In this document: positions 1 through 9,319 of the stretch, in pieces
Numbering within the stretch: the stretch's first letter is position 1
Layout of the letters: each line of letters opens with the position of its first letter
Source: Lachnobacterium bovis
GTDB taxonomy: Bacteria; Bacillota; Clostridia; Lachnospirales; Lachnospiraceae
Reading direction: 5' to 3'
Assembly: GCF_900111325.1 (NCBI RefSeq)
Contig: NZ_FOGW01000007.1
Location: 79,690-143,689 of the forward strand
DNA: 64,000 nt
The notes under the pieces: generated by a model
The model's database searches: none
What the model was told of the DNA's origin: nothing
The model's input: only the letters and a program-made list of their open reading frames with translations
Program-made: the position numbers and the translations under genes

Positions 1-1
1 A

Positions 2-1060
2 ATTATAATGCAAACAGCATATGGAATTTATTATAATTTTGGAAATAATCAAGAAAAAATTTTTGAGTTTTCAGGAACGGAAAGCGGTACTATAGGTGTT
101 TATGGAAATGAAGCATTAGGAGAAAAACTTAAGAAAATGAAATATGTAAAAGCAATGAATGCAAAATATGAAAATGCTACTTGCTATTACAAAAATGGGG
201 AAAAAGGGAGAGTTATTACGACTTCTGTTTATAAGGATTTATCAGAATTAAGATATTGCAATTTAATAGAAGGCCGTTTGAGTAAATATCCAAATGAAAT
301 AATAGTTGCAGGAGGTCTTGCAGATGATTTAAATATAAAATCAGGTGATGCTATCGAAGTAGGATTAACAAAAGCAGGTAAAAAAAAGATTTTCATCGTT
401 ACAGGAATATATCAGCAGATAAACAATATGGGAAGAACTGTTATGATGAATAAAAACGCTTTTGAACGTTTGAATCCTGTTGAGAAAAAATGGAAAGAAG
501 AAGTTTTTTATGATATCTATGCAGAGGATGGAAAAAATTTTCAAAATATGAAAAAAGAAGTTTTAAAAATCTATCCTGAAGGAAAAAATAAAATAGATAA
601 TTATGAAAAATTGGCTAGTGAGACAATGGATGTTGTAAGAAATGTTCTAAGTAAAATAAGTATTGCAATTTCAATTATTACAGCATTTATAGTTATGTTT
701 GTAGAGGGGTTATTAATACATTCTAAGGTTGTTATGGAATGGAAAAATTTAGGGCTTAATAAGGCATTAGGTTTTTCTTCAAAAAAATTAATGGCACAAA
801 TGGTAATGTCTAATATTCCTATAATTTTAGTTGGGGCATTTATAGGTGCAATAGTTTCTAAACCAATAGCATGCAATTTATTAATAATTGGAATGTCATC
901 ATTTGGAATGAAAACGGTTAAAATGGAATTTGGAATAGAGGGAGTGATACTTACAATTTCAATTATCACAATTTGTGCAATAATAAGTGCTACAATAACT
1001 TCATTTAGAATAAGAAAAGCAAATCCAATAGATATGTTAGTAAAATACGGAGAAAATTAA
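2..1060 (+). CDS. FtsX-like ABC transporter permease, 3' part
   Basis: The reading frame is open to the left edge, so the true start lies outside the window; the ATG at 8 is only the first internal Met. The visible 350 residues hold a periplasmic MacB/FtsX-type domain (about 1-205) followed by three membrane helices (about 215-240, 270-290 and 310-335) and the usual FtsX tail, in which a basic stretch precedes the motif NPIDMLVKYGEN. The family forms the membrane half of ABC systems that export peptides, lipids or antibiotics, or that sense cell-wall stress; an ATPase partner would be expected upstream. The gene ends at a strong hairpin shared with the convergent reductase gene. The family is clear. 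The substrate cannot be told. Confidence 0.85.
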   Translation: MIMQTAYGIYYNFGNNQEKIFEFSGTESGTIGVYGNEALGEKLKKMKYVKAMNAKYENATCYYKNGEKGRVITTSVYKDLSELRYCNLIEGRLSKYPNEIIVAGGLADDLNIKSGDAIEVGLTKAGKKKIFIVTGIYQQINNMGRTVMMNKNAFERLNPVEKKWKEEVFYDIYAEDGKNFQNMKKEVLKIYPEGKNKIDNYEKLASETMDVVRNVLSKISIAISIITAFIVMFVEGLLIHSKVVMEWKNLGLNKALGFSSKKLMAQMVMSNIPIILVGAFIGAIVSKPIACNLLIIGMSSFGMKTVKMEFGIEGVILTISIITICAIISATITSFRIRKANPIDMLVKYGEN

Positions 1061-1061
1061 T

Positions 1062-1148
1062 AAAAAAGGTTGGAAGTATAATTTTTAAAACAGATATGCC
1101 CTTGTCTATTTGCGAGGGGAGTATCAAACTTCCAACCTTTTATTTTTA
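1062..1148. terminator. Bidirectional terminator between convergent genes
   Basis: The 13-base arms at 1065-1077 and 1128-1140 are perfect complements (left arm GGTTGGAAGT preceded by A's, right arm followed by T's). They enclose a 50-base loop that carries its own weaker stem (CCCTTG and CGAGGG). A's precede and T's follow the stem, so it can stop transcription from both sides. Confidence 0.8.
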
Positions 1149-1151
1149 AAA

Positions 1152-1883
1152 CTAAATCCATCCACCATCTAATGTGATAATTTGACTAGTTAAATAATTA
1201 TTTCCATCTACAAGTTGTAGAGCAAGTTTGGCAACTTCTTCGGGTTGTCCGAATCGTCCAGCTGGTATTTCATCAGCTAATTCTTGGCGTTCTTCTTCAC
1301 TAAAACAAGCATTCATGGAAGTATCAATACATCCACAAGCTATAGCATTTACCTGAATATTACTTGGAGCAAGTTCCTTGCCAAGAGCCTTTGTGAAAGA
1401 GTTAATTCCACCTTTACAAGCGGAATAAGCAACTTCGCAGGAAGCGCCTACATTTCCCCAAACGGAAGAGATATTTATAATTTTTCCGGATCCTAACTTT
1501 AACATGTTAGGAATGACAAGTTTTGAAGTATAAAAAGCAGAAGAAAGGTTAATATTCAGGATAGTATTCCACTCTTCTACAGACATATCTGATAATAATC
1601 CTATATGTGAAATTCCGGCATTGTTCACTAAAACATTTATGTGACCAAAGTGCTGTAGTGTTTCAGATATCATATTTTCTACAAAAGAAAACTCTCCAAT
1701 ATCGCCAATTGAAGTCATGACTTCTACATGATAAGTCTCTTCAAGTTGTTTTTTTAAAGCAAAAAGATCCTCTTTCGAATTTCGACAGCAGAGGCTTAAA
1801 TTATATCCAGTTTGTGCAAATTCGCGCGCAAGTGCAGCGCCAATTCCTCTTGAGGCGCCTGTAATTAATGCAATTTTTGACAT
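1152..1883 (-). CDS. Short-chain dehydrogenase/reductase, FabG-like
   Basis: A 243-residue classical SDR, probably an NADPH-dependent 3-oxoacyl-ACP reductase type enzyme. It shows the nucleotide-binding motif TGASRGIG near residue 8, the NNAG motif near residue 87, the catalytic YxxxK as YSACK near residue 150, and the FabG-like C-terminal LDGGW. The frame stays open upstream to 2171, but the start at 1883 is preferred because GGAG lies 7 bases before it and the protein then begins directly with MSKIALITGAS. It stands alone, divergent from the TPP-controlled thiamine gene, without other fatty-acid genes nearby, so its real substrate may be another ketone. Confidence 0.85.
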   Translation of the reverse strand: MSKIALITGASRGIGAALAREFAQTGYNLSLCCRNSKEDLFALKKQLEETYHVEVMTSIGDIGEFSFVENMISETLQHFGHINVLVNNAGISHIGLLSDMSVEEWNTILNINLSSAFYTSKLVIPNMLKLGSGKIINISSVWGNVGASCEVAYSACKGGINSFTKALGKELAPSNIQVNAIACGCIDTSMNACFSEEERQELADEIPAGRFGQPEEVAKLALQLVDGNNYLTSQIITLDGGWI

Positions 1884-1977
1884 ATTATTTCTCCAATCAT
1901 TTAGAAATATATGAATAATATACCATATTTTTTCACCTAAAAAAATAATATGTATTATAAAAAATACAATAGAATAA

Positions 1978-2006
1978 TTGATAATATTTTTAAAATGAAT
2001 TAAAAT
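1978..2006 (+). promoter_or_regulatory. Promoter of the thiED transcript
   Basis: TTGATA at 1978-1983 and TAAAAT at 2001-2006 are separated by 17 bases, immediately upstream of the TPP riboswitch. Assignment is by consensus only. Confidence 0.5.
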
Positions 2007-2015
2007 GAAAAAAAA

Positions 2016-2123
2016 TAATTTTACGGGAGCTCGTAGGCGGGCTGAGAGGAAGAAATTATCTTCGACCGATAACCTGATTTGGATAATGCCAACGTAGGGA
2101 AAAATGTTGCGTGAGCTCTCGTA
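2016..2123 (+). promoter_or_regulatory. TPP riboswitch (THI element)
   Basis: The conserved THI-box blocks are all present in order: GGGAGC at 2025-2030, GGCTGAGAGG at 2040-2049, a variable stem (GAAGA paired with TCTTC), ACCTGAT at 2072-2078, and GGATAATGCCAACGTAGGGA ending at 2100. The aptamer senses thiamine pyrophosphate and normally represses thiamine genes. Downstream, GAGCTCTC at 2113-2120 can pair with GGGAGCTC at 2025-2032. That pairing would compete with the aptamer 5' strand and end about 12 bases before the AGGAG ribosome binding site. It may be the expression platform, but no classic U-run terminator is visible. Confidence 0.93.
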
Positions 2124-2141
2124 GATAGAAATGAGGAGAAA

Positions 2142-3647
2142 ATGAAAGCGTTTATAGAAAGAGCTAAGCAAAATAATTATAAGTTAGAGTTCGTAAATAA
2201 AAAATGTCTAAATAATAATCTAAAAGAGGATTTATCTAGTAAATTAAATTTATATGCAATTACAGATAGTTCGTGGGTGACCGCTACGAATTCGTTGAAT
2301 TCCCAAGTTAGTAAAGCAATTGAATATGGTGTAACGATGATTCAATATCGTGAGAAAAAAAAATCTTATGTTCAAAAAAAGAAGGAAGCGCGAGAATTGT
2401 TAGAAATATGCAGACAGAAAAATGTTTTATTTATAATTGACGATGATGTTTTATTGGCGAAAGAAATTGATGCTGATGGTGTACATTTAGGTCAAAAAGA
2501 TATGTCACCTAAAAAGGCAAGAGAAATACTCGGTAATCATAAAATTATTGGAGTGACGGCAAAGACAGTTGAACAAGCGCTTGAAGCACAATTAAATGGA
2601 GCAGATTATCTAGGTGTTGGAGCAGCTTTTAAAACGGATACTAAAAAAGATACATATATAATTGAGCATTCACAAATAAAAAAAATAGCAAGTACTGTAG
2701 AGATTCCTGTAGTAGCGATTGGTGGAATAAATAAAAATAACGGAATGAATCTTATTGGAACTAATGTCTGTGGTTTAGCTGTTGTGAAAGAAATTTTTTC
2801 GGCAGAAAATATTAAAGAAGCTGTAGAAGAATTAAAAAATATAACAAAGCAATTAAATAGAAAAACTAAAACAGCATTGACTATAGCAGGGAGTGATTCG
2901 AGTGGTGGAGCAGGAATACAAGCTGATTTAAAAACATTTAATGCAAATAAAGTTTATGGAATGAGTGCTATAACAGCTATAACAGCTCAAAATACAAAAG
3001 GAGTTTTTAAAATAGAAAATGTATCAAAAGAACTTTTAGATAGTCAATTAGAGAGCATTTTTACAGATATTTATCCAGATGCGATTAAAATTGGAATGAT
3101 AGCAAGGGAGGATTTAGTTAAGGTAACATATGAGAAACTAACAAAATATGAAGCAAAAAATATTGTCATAGATCCAGTTATGGTCGCAACAAGTGGCGCA
3201 AATTTAACAGATAATAAAACAATAAAGAGTGCTCAAAATTTATTATATCCATTAGCTACTGTTTTAACTCCTAATATTCCCGAAGCGGAAATTTTATCGA
3301 ATTTAAAAATAAAAAATGAAAAAGATATGGAAAAGGCTGCAAAAATAATAACACAAAAATATAAATGTGCAACGCTTATAAAAGGCGGACATTGTATAAA
3401 CAGTGCAAATGATTTCCTATATGAAAAAAATGGAAATTCGAATTGGATAAAGGGAAGAAAAATAAATAACTCAAATACGCACGGAACTGGCTGTACACTT
3501 TCTAGTGCTATAGCATCTAATTTAGCGAAAGGATGTGAATTAAAGGAGGCCATAATTTTAGCAAAAAAATATATAGAAAAGGCCATAGGTGCTAATCTTG
3601 ATTTAGGATTAGGTAGTGGACCTATGGCACATTTTGTGAGTGAATAA
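2142..3647 (+). CDS. thiED: Bifunctional thiamine phosphate synthase / HMP-P kinase (ThiE-ThiD fusion)
   Basis: A 501-residue fusion. Residues about 36-235 are a ThiE TIM barrel (LYAITD, QYREK, DGVHLGQ, YLGVGAAF, AIGGI), which couples HMP-PP with thiazole phosphate to give thiamine phosphate. Residues about 244-500 are a ThiD kinase (TIAGSDSSGGAGIQAD, DPVM, TPN, HGTGCTLSSA), which phosphorylates HMP and HMP-P. The start follows AGGAG at 2133-2137. About 35 residues precede the ThiE core; they are Asn/Lys-rich and match no domain I recognise. The fusion would let one protein turn HMP and thiazole phosphate into thiamine phosphate. No thiC, thiG or thiM is in the window, which fits salvage or genes elsewhere. 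It is controlled by the TPP riboswitch upstream. Confidence 0.93.
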   Translation: MKAFIERAKQNNYKLEFVNKKCLNNNLKEDLSSKLNLYAITDSSWVTATNSLNSQVSKAIEYGVTMIQYREKKKSYVQKKKEARELLEICRQKNVLFIIDDDVLLAKEIDADGVHLGQKDMSPKKAREILGNHKIIGVTAKTVEQALEAQLNGADYLGVGAAFKTDTKKDTYIIEHSQIKKIASTVEIPVVAIGGINKNNGMNLIGTNVCGLAVVKEIFSAENIKEAVEELKNITKQLNRKTKTALTIAGSDSSGGAGIQADLKTFNANKVYGMSAITAITAQNTKGVFKIENVSKELLDSQLESIFTDIYPDAIKIGMIAREDLVKVTYEKLTKYEAKNIVIDPVMVATSGANLTDNKTIKSAQNLLYPLATVLTPNIPEAEILSNLKIKNEKDMEKAAKIITQKYKCATLIKGGHCINSANDFLYEKNGNSNWIKGRKINNSNTHGTGCTLSSAIASNLAKGCELKEAIILAKKYIEKAIGANLDLGLGSGPMAHFVSE

Positions 3648-3673
3648 TTTGAAATTTAAATATTTTTAAAAGG

Positions 3674-4582
3674 TTATTTTTTTTCGTGATACTGGTTATA
3701 TGTATCAATTATTGCATCACCAATTGCTTTAGAATATTTTTTCTTGTTACTATCAAAATATTTATTGTCATTATAGTTATTTAAAAAACCAAGTTCTAAT
3801 AAGCATGCAGGTGTAGTGGTGTTTCTAAGAACGAAGTAATCTTCCTTAGAACTTTTTTGCGAACCGCTTTTTACACCACGATCTTTACTGATTCCAATAT
3901 CAACTAAGCCGCTATGAATGCTATTTGCAAGATATTTAGATTCTTCATTTGCATCACTAGAAGTCCATGTTTCATAGCCAGAACCATTACCACAATTTCT
4001 GTGAATTGAAATAAAATAATCACATTTTTTTTCAGAACAAATATCTACACGTTTTTGTAAACTTATAAAATAATCATTAGAACGAGTTAAAATAACCTTT
4101 ACTTTTTTTGATTTGAGATATTTTTGAACTTCAAGTGCTATTTTTAAAGTGTCATTTTTTTCGTTCCTTTTTTTGGAGTTACATCCAATGTCTTTGCCGC
4201 CGTGTCCAGCATCGATACAAACGATTAATTTTCCATCATCTACAAAATCTTGTTTGCGTGGCTTATTATCTGTAACATTAGGAGATACACTTGTATTTTT
4301 ATTTGAGGCATCGTTTGTAGTACTTGCAACAACGGTATTATCTGTGTCATAAGAATCGTAATTATACATTACGATGTCTTTGTTTTTTGAACCAATTGAA
4401 GTTGAGTCTTTTTTGAATTTAGATGTTATAAAAGAATATGAAAAGTAAAAAATAAGGGCAATAAGTATTGTCCAAAATCCATAATAAACAGTATAAACAC
4501 CCGCGCGTAATATTTTTCTTTTTTGTTGACGGCGTTTTTTGATTTTTATATATTCGCTGCGTGTGAGCTTCCTTTTTTCCAT
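3674..4582 (-). CDS. Membrane-anchored N-acetylmuramoyl-L-alanine amidase (Amidase_3)
   Basis: 302 residues. A very basic cytoplasmic N-terminus (about 1-27) precedes one membrane helix (about 30-52), then a Ser/Asn/Thr-rich linker to about 110, then an Amidase_3 catalytic domain. Zinc ligands are visible as the His of DAGHGG, a Glu in RNEKN and the His of SISIHRN-type sequence (ISIHRN); the catalytic Glu is in LLELGFL near the C-terminus. The enzyme cuts the amide bond between muramic acid and the stem peptide, acting at the outer face of the membrane. The domain is close to the CwlD type, but nothing local ties it to sporulation. AGGAGG lies 7 bases before the ATG. No strong terminator follows in the 26 bases to thiED. 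Confidence 0.88.
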   Translation of the reverse strand: MEKRKLTRSEYIKIKKRRQQKRKILRAGVYTVYYGFWTILIALIFYFSYSFITSKFKKDSTSIGSKNKDIVMYNYDSYDTDNTVVASTTNDASNKNTSVSPNVTDNKPRKQDFVDDGKLIVCIDAGHGGKDIGCNSKKRNEKNDTLKIALEVQKYLKSKKVKVILTRSNDYFISLQKRVDICSEKKCDYFISIHRNCGNGSGYETWTSSDANEESKYLANSIHSGLVDIGISKDRGVKSGSQKSSKEDYFVLRNTTTPACLLELGFLNNYNDNKYFDSNKKKYSKAIGDAIIDTYNQYHEKK

Positions 4583-4722
4583 GTTACCTCCTAGAATGTA
4601 ATATGATAATTTATTTAAATGTATATTTATCTTTTTAATGTGGAGTTATTATAAATGCTCTAATCTTTATTTTAATGAATTTACGTATTTAATACAAGGA
4701 AAAGAGGAAAATTAGTTTTTAC

Positions 4723-4775
4723 AAAAAAAGTTTGTGCTGACCATGCCAAACAATCAAAGCACAATCAGCACAAAC
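4723..4775 (-). terminator. Terminator of the kinase-regulator operon
   Basis: Read on the minus strand, GTTTGTGCTGA and TCAGCACAAAC form an 11-bp perfect stem (plus-strand arms 4765-4775 and 4730-4740) followed directly by seven T's. A second, weaker inverted repeat (about 4788-4821) lies between it and the stop codon. Confidence 0.85.
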
Positions 4776-4859
4776 CATAAAATATGTTCACCAAATAGCT
4801 AGAACTGCTATATTAGTGAATTGGTTCGATTAAATCATTTTGTTTGAATAGATTTAATC

Positions 4860-5618
4860 TTATTTATTTAAAAATGCGTCAATAGTAGAAAGAATTGTAT
4901 CCGGCGGGAGAGATTTTAAAAGATATTTTTCGGGCTTGAATGCCACCGCCGTTTTGACGCTTTCAGAATCTTGTTTAGCTGTCAAAAACATAACCGGAAT
5001 AGATTTGGTCAATGCATTCTCCTTTAGGATAGCAAAAACTTCTGGGCCAGACATTTCCGGCATTTCATAATCTAATAAGATTAAGTTGACAGGTATATTT
5101 TTTAAAAATGTAATTGCATCCTTACCAGAACTTAAGATAAAAGTCTGATAACGCTGTGATAATAAGTTTCTCATCGATCGAAGCATAGAAACGTCGTCGT
5201 CAATAATTAATATTTTCTTTGTTTTTGAATCTTCTGCTTGAGCTTCATAGATTTTATCTAATTCATGCTCAAGATCGATGACATTGATTGGCCTAACAAA
5301 AGCTCGTGCAATCTTGTTTTTGGGGATGATAAAAAAAGCATCTTCTAAATCATTTTTACTACCTAATAGTATTATCTTTATATGATGAGAATCATATAAA
5401 TCAGACAAATATTTTAGAGCTGCTATGGTAAAATCATCAAGTTCCTTTAAGTAAACTAAACAAGTTTTAGGCAAGAGATTTTCTTCTTCCATATCCATGA
5501 GGCTTCTTAAAGTTAGGTCTTTTATATTAAATTCATATCCTTTAGTCGACAATTCACTGACTAAAGCATTAAGCATAAAGCTTTTTGAATCACATAAAAT
5601 AAGGATTTTTCGTGCCAT
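4860..5618 (-). CDS. Response regulator with pseudo-receiver plus receiver domain
   Basis: 252 residues in two receiver-like halves. The N-terminal half (about 1-120) has the fold pattern but lacks the acidic pocket and looks degenerate. The C-terminal half (about 130-250) is a normal receiver: IIDDD acid pair, phospho-acceptor Asp in LLDYEMP, Thr in FLTAK and Lys in LLKS. There is no output domain, so it probably acts by protein contact or in a phosphorelay. The start at 5618 is preferred over an upstream in-frame ATG at 5636 because AGGAAGT is placed correctly for it. It begins one base after the histidine kinase stop, so the two are surely co-translated partners. Confidence 0.85.
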   Translation of the reverse strand: MARKILILCDSKSFMLNALVSELSTKGYEFNIKDLTLRSLMDMEEENLLPKTCLVYLKELDDFTIAALKYLSDLYDSHHIKIILLGSKNDLEDAFFIIPKNKIARAFVRPINVIDLEHELDKIYEAQAEDSKTKKILIIDDDVSMLRSMRNLLSQRYQTFILSSGKDAITFLKNIPVNLILLDYEMPEMSGPEVFAILKENALTKSIPVMFLTAKQDSESVKTAVAFKPEKYLLKSLPPDTILSTIDAFLNK

Positions 5619-5619
5619 T

Positions 5620-8184
5620 TTAATACTTCCTATCAATTAGTATTTTTATTGCTTCATCACGTTTTAAAAATAAAATGCAATCAGAGAGCTTTTTAAAAAA
5701 TTCCTCTTCTCCGTCAGGTAGTTTGTATTTTTCTAAGGAATTAAAAATACTTTCTGCAAGTGTAAAATCAAACACCTCTATACACTCTAAAATATCTTTA
5801 TAGGCATTATTTAAATCTTTTAGAGAAATCTTTTCCTTAACTGATTCATCAATTTCAGGACAAAGTGCAGATAGTTTAGTAGTATAACTCTCTAATTCTT
5901 TTAGCATACTTGGAGAAAGTTCTTTTATTTTTTCCCAATCTCCATTGTTTCCGTAATTTTCTAAAGCTAAAGCTTTATGAGAAAGCTCCATTGCACCTAT
6001 GAGTCGGGCAGAACTTTTTAGTGCATGAACTTTGATAGTATAATTTTCTATATCTTCTTTTTCTATATAATTTTTTAATTCTGAAGAGATAGAAGGTATT
6101 GTTTTATAAAAAGTTTTAGCACTTTCTAGCCACAATTCAACTGTTCCACAATTCTTTTGAGCCTCATCAAATGAAATACCATCAATAATATTCTCATATA
6201 TCTTACTTATTCTATCGGTGGTATTTTCATGTTGATTTAGATTGCTGTCAGAAATTTTTTCACAAGTTATGTATCCAATATCATTTGGATGTAAAATCAT
6301 AGATTTATTCAAGTTTTGAACAATAACGTTTTCTAGGCGAGCAGAATTTATAGGCTTAGAAAGATAATCAACAAATCCTTCGCTAATATATTGTTCTTTT
6401 GCACCTTGTATAACATTTGCGGTTAAAGCTATACACGGAGTATCTTTACATAAATGTGGAAAAGTACTCATTTGATGTAAAGCTTCAACACCATCCATTA
6501 TTGGCATTCTGTGATCAATAAAAATTAAATCATAATGTTTTTTGGTAATCATAGATAGCATTTCTAGTCCACTTAAGGCTGTATCAATTTTCATTCTAGT
6601 GTTTTTTAATAAGCCTTTAAAGACAATTAAGTTCATTTCAGTATCGTCAACAGCTAGAATAGTTGCTGTTGGAGCTTGAATTTGAATTTGGTAAATATCT
6701 GTTTTTGTGCCATCATAATCAATGTAGGAATTGCCGATAGCTTCAGGATCAATGATTCTTTGTGTTAATTTAAATGAGAATTCACTTCCCTCATTGTAGA
6801 CACTTTTTACTTCAAGGGAAGAATTCATAAGTGCAAGTAATTTTGAAACAATTGTTATACCAAGTCCACTGCCTTCAATTGTTTTATTTCTTTTTTCCTC
6901 AAGACGTTCAAAAGGTGAAAAAAGTTTATCCATATCACTTTTTTTCATTCCCATTCCAGTATCTTTTACAGAGAAAAGAAGAGTTGTAGTGATTCCATCT
7001 CGTTCAAGAATTTTTATAGAAAAAAGTATTTCTCCAGAAGGAGTATATTTAACAGCATTAGTTAAAAGATTAAGCAAAATTTGTTTGATTCTAACGCTAT
7101 CACCGTATAAAACACTTGGAATATCTGAATCAATTTCAATTTTATAGGTTAAATTTTTTTCTTTGACTTTTGGCATAATCATATTGTTTAAATCATTAAT
7201 AATCGAACTAAGAGCATATTCTCCTGGTAAAATTTCTAATTTTTGAGCTTCTATTTTTGAAAAATCTAAGATATCATTAATAATACTCAAAAGAGATTGG
7301 CCAGCATTGTGAATGTTCATGGCATATTTGTGAATTTCAGGGTCATTACTTTGTCTAATAATGATTTCATCAAGGCCGAGTATAGCATTAAGTGGGGTCC
7401 TGATTTCGTGAGACATATTAGACAAAAAAGTTGTTTTTGCTTCATTTGCAAGGTTTGCTTCTTTTTTTGCTTTTTCTAGTTCATTCAAAGTTAAAATCAT
7501 GCGGTTGTAGTCTGGAAATTCGACTGAAAAAAACAATATATATAAACCTACAGAAAGGCCTAAATATCCAATCCTTAAAATATTACCCAAAAAGATTTCA
7601 AGTAACAATCCAATGAAAAAGATTGTATAAGATACTAAAATAGTCACAAAAATAGTATGATTATATTTGTGCCAGTTGAAAATAATTAGTCCCATCGAAT
7701 AGGAAGTATAATAAAGTGGAATTATGGTTTCTATCCAACGCGCAAAAACTGGAGGCAGGAAATTATTATCAAGTGGATGATATGAAAAAAATAAGCTAAC
7801 AACTATGAAGAATAAAAGAATGGTTAGTATCCAATATAATAAAATTCTATTAAAGGTATGTAGAGTAAACGCTGTCTGGGTTCCATATAAATAAGTCTCA
7901 GTGTATGATGAGAGATAATATGATACAAAAATCATCAGAACATGTTGCAAACAGTACATTATTAGGGCAAGTCCGTAATTTATTTGCTTGAAATTAGATA
8001 TTATTATAGTGCTTGCAATATCAAAGCTGGTTGCGTAAATAACATAATATACCAATTTTCTATAAAAAGCGCTTGATTTTGAAGTTGCATTATATCTTAA
8101 ATATAAAAATATTAATAAGATTATATTGTAAAGGCATGCCGAAAATTCTAAAAATAATTTCGAATAAATATTAAAAAATTCCAT
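5620..8184 (-). CDS. Hybrid sensor histidine kinase with receiver and HPt domains
   Basis: 854 residues: about seven membrane helices (1-225), a short coiled linker (NEAKTTF), HisKA with MSHEIRTPLN near residue 259, HATPase with NLLTNAVKY, DTGMGM and GSGLG (about 365-475), a receiver domain (AVDDTEMN, phospho-acceptor in FIDHRMP near 556, Lys in LSKP) and an HPt domain with HALKSSARLIGA near 755. This is the full BarA-like His-Asp-His relay in one protein, so it could pass phosphate onward to the regulator encoded just downstream. The membrane part has no obvious extracellular sensor domain, so the signal may be in the membrane or a small ligand. The stimulus is unknown. Confidence 0.92.
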   Translation of the reverse strand: MEFFNIYSKLFLEFSACLYNIILLIFLYLRYNATSKSSAFYRKLVYYVIYATSFDIASTIIISNFKQINYGLALIMYCLQHVLMIFVSYYLSSYTETYLYGTQTAFTLHTFNRILLYWILTILLFFIVVSLFFSYHPLDNNFLPPVFARWIETIIPLYYTSYSMGLIIFNWHKYNHTIFVTILVSYTIFFIGLLLEIFLGNILRIGYLGLSVGLYILFFSVEFPDYNRMILTLNELEKAKKEANLANEAKTTFLSNMSHEIRTPLNAILGLDEIIIRQSNDPEIHKYAMNIHNAGQSLLSIINDILDFSKIEAQKLEILPGEYALSSIINDLNNMIMPKVKEKNLTYKIEIDSDIPSVLYGDSVRIKQILLNLLTNAVKYTPSGEILFSIKILERDGITTTLLFSVKDTGMGMKKSDMDKLFSPFERLEEKRNKTIEGSGLGITIVSKLLALMNSSLEVKSVYNEGSEFSFKLTQRIIDPEAIGNSYIDYDGTKTDIYQIQIQAPTATILAVDDTEMNLIVFKGLLKNTRMKIDTALSGLEMLSMITKKHYDLIFIDHRMPIMDGVEALHQMSTFPHLCKDTPCIALTANVIQGAKEQYISEGFVDYLSKPINSARLENVIVQNLNKSMILHPNDIGYITCEKISDSNLNQHENTTDRISKIYENIIDGISFDEAQKNCGTVELWLESAKTFYKTIPSISSELKNYIEKEDIENYTIKVHALKSSARLIGAMELSHKALALENYGNNGDWEKIKELSPSMLKELESYTTKLSALCPEIDESVKEKISLKDLNNAYKDILECIEVFDFTLAESIFNSLEKYKLPDGEEEFFKKLSDCILFLKRDEAIKILIDRKY

Positions 8185-8291
8185 ATATTAGGCTCCTTTT
8201 TTTATTTATTACAACGATAAGGCTTATAGATGCTATATCGACAAAAAATAATTTATAAGGAATATACAAAAGCAGAATTTATAAATTATAT

Positions 8292-8320
8292 TTGGTAAAA
8301 GGCGAAAGATATAGTATACT
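8292..8320 (+). promoter_or_regulatory. Promoter of cysE
   Basis: TTGGTA at 8292-8297 and TATACT at 8315-8320 with a 17-base spacer, 46 bases before the start codon. Confidence 0.5.
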
Positions 8321-8365
8321 TAATGAAATAGAAAATATTATAGATAATTGGTTAGAGGAGGAAAA

Positions 8366-9319
8366 ATGCGTAATTTTGAAGAAAAAGATGTAGTAAGAGA
8401 TATTGTTGAAAATATATTATCTGATTATAAAAATGGTAGAGATATAGATAAGATGACAGTCTTTCATCAACCAGATAGAGAGGCTATTATTGATATTGTC
8501 ACAAAATTAATGAGAATATTTTTTCCAGGATTTTATAGAGATAAGGTTTATCGATTCTATAGTGTAAGAAATAATGTATCAGTTTTAATAGAAGATGTTA
8601 TGTACAATATGCAAAAACAGATTGCTATTGTATTACATAATAAATGTGAATTTGAGTGCTGCGATGAAGACGATATTCAAAAAACAGCTCAGGAATTAAC
8701 TTTTGAATTTTTCCAAAAAGTACCTAAGATTCGCGAATATTTAAATACTGATTTACAGGCAACATTTGATGGGGATCCAGCAGCAAATGGAAAAGATGAA
8801 ATTGTCTTATGTTATCCAGGATTTTTAGCGACAACTATTTATAGAATTGCACATGAATTATTTATTTTAAAGGTACCACTTATTCCACGTATTATGACAG
8901 AATATGCTCATAGTAAAACAGGTATAGATATTCATCCTGGTGCAACAATTGGTAGATATTTCTTTATAGATCACGGTACAGGTATTGTAGTAGGTTCTAC
9001 AACTACAATAGGTGAACATGTTAAAGTATATCAAGGAGTTACGCTTGGCGCGCTTTCAACAAGAGAAGGACAAAAACTTCATGGTAAGAAGAGACATCCT
9101 ACTATCGAAGATGATGTTACAATTTATTCAGGTGCATCAATTCTTGGTGGAGCAACAGTAATAGGCAGCAATTCTGTAATCGGAAGTAATGCATTTATTA
9201 CTAAAGCTGTTGAAAAGAATTCACGAGTAAGCATTCAAAATCAAAAATTATACTGCAGACCGGGTGAAAAAACACAAGCAGAATTGAAAGATTTAAATTT
9301 AAATGATGGATGGTATTAA
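8366..9319 (+). CDS. cysE: Serine O-acetyltransferase
   Basis: 317 residues. The start at 8366 is set by AGGAGG 5 bases upstream; the frame is open a little further but without a better site. The N-terminal helical region (about 1-180) is of the long EpsC/SatA type. The C-terminal part is a left-handed beta helix built from hexapeptides (IDIHPGATIG, FIDHGTGIVVG, VKVYQGVTLGALS), with the catalytic His pair of the family. It acetylates serine with acetyl-CoA to O-acetylserine, the precursor of cysteine. The last 17 bases overlap the next gene. No O-acetylserine sulfhydrylase is in the window. Confidence 0.93.
   Translation: MRNFEEKDVVRDIVENILSDYKNGRDIDKMTVFHQPDREAIIDIVTKLMRIFFPGFYRDKVYRFYSVRNNVSVLIEDVMYNMQKQIAIVLHNKCEFECCDEDDIQKTAQELTFEFFQKVPKIREYLNTDLQATFDGDPAANGKDEIVLCYPGFLATTIYRIAHELFILKVPLIPRIMTEYAHSKTGIDIHPGATIGRYFFIDHGTGIVVGSTTTIGEHVKVYQGVTLGALSTREGQKLHGKKRHPTIEDDVTIYSGASILGGATVIGSNSVIGSNAFITKAVEKNSRVSIQNQKLYCRPGEKTQAELKDLNLNDGWY

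Noticed and set aside
2020..2120. Possible T-box or other leader instead of a TPP riboswitch
   Set aside because: CTGAGAGG and the ACCTGAT...TAATGCC...CGTAGGGA blocks are specific for the THI element, and a thiamine gene follows.
1884..2171. 96-codon N-terminal extension of the SDR gene
   Set aside because: It would run backwards through the TPP riboswitch and its promoter; the ATG at 1883 has a good site and fits the family length.
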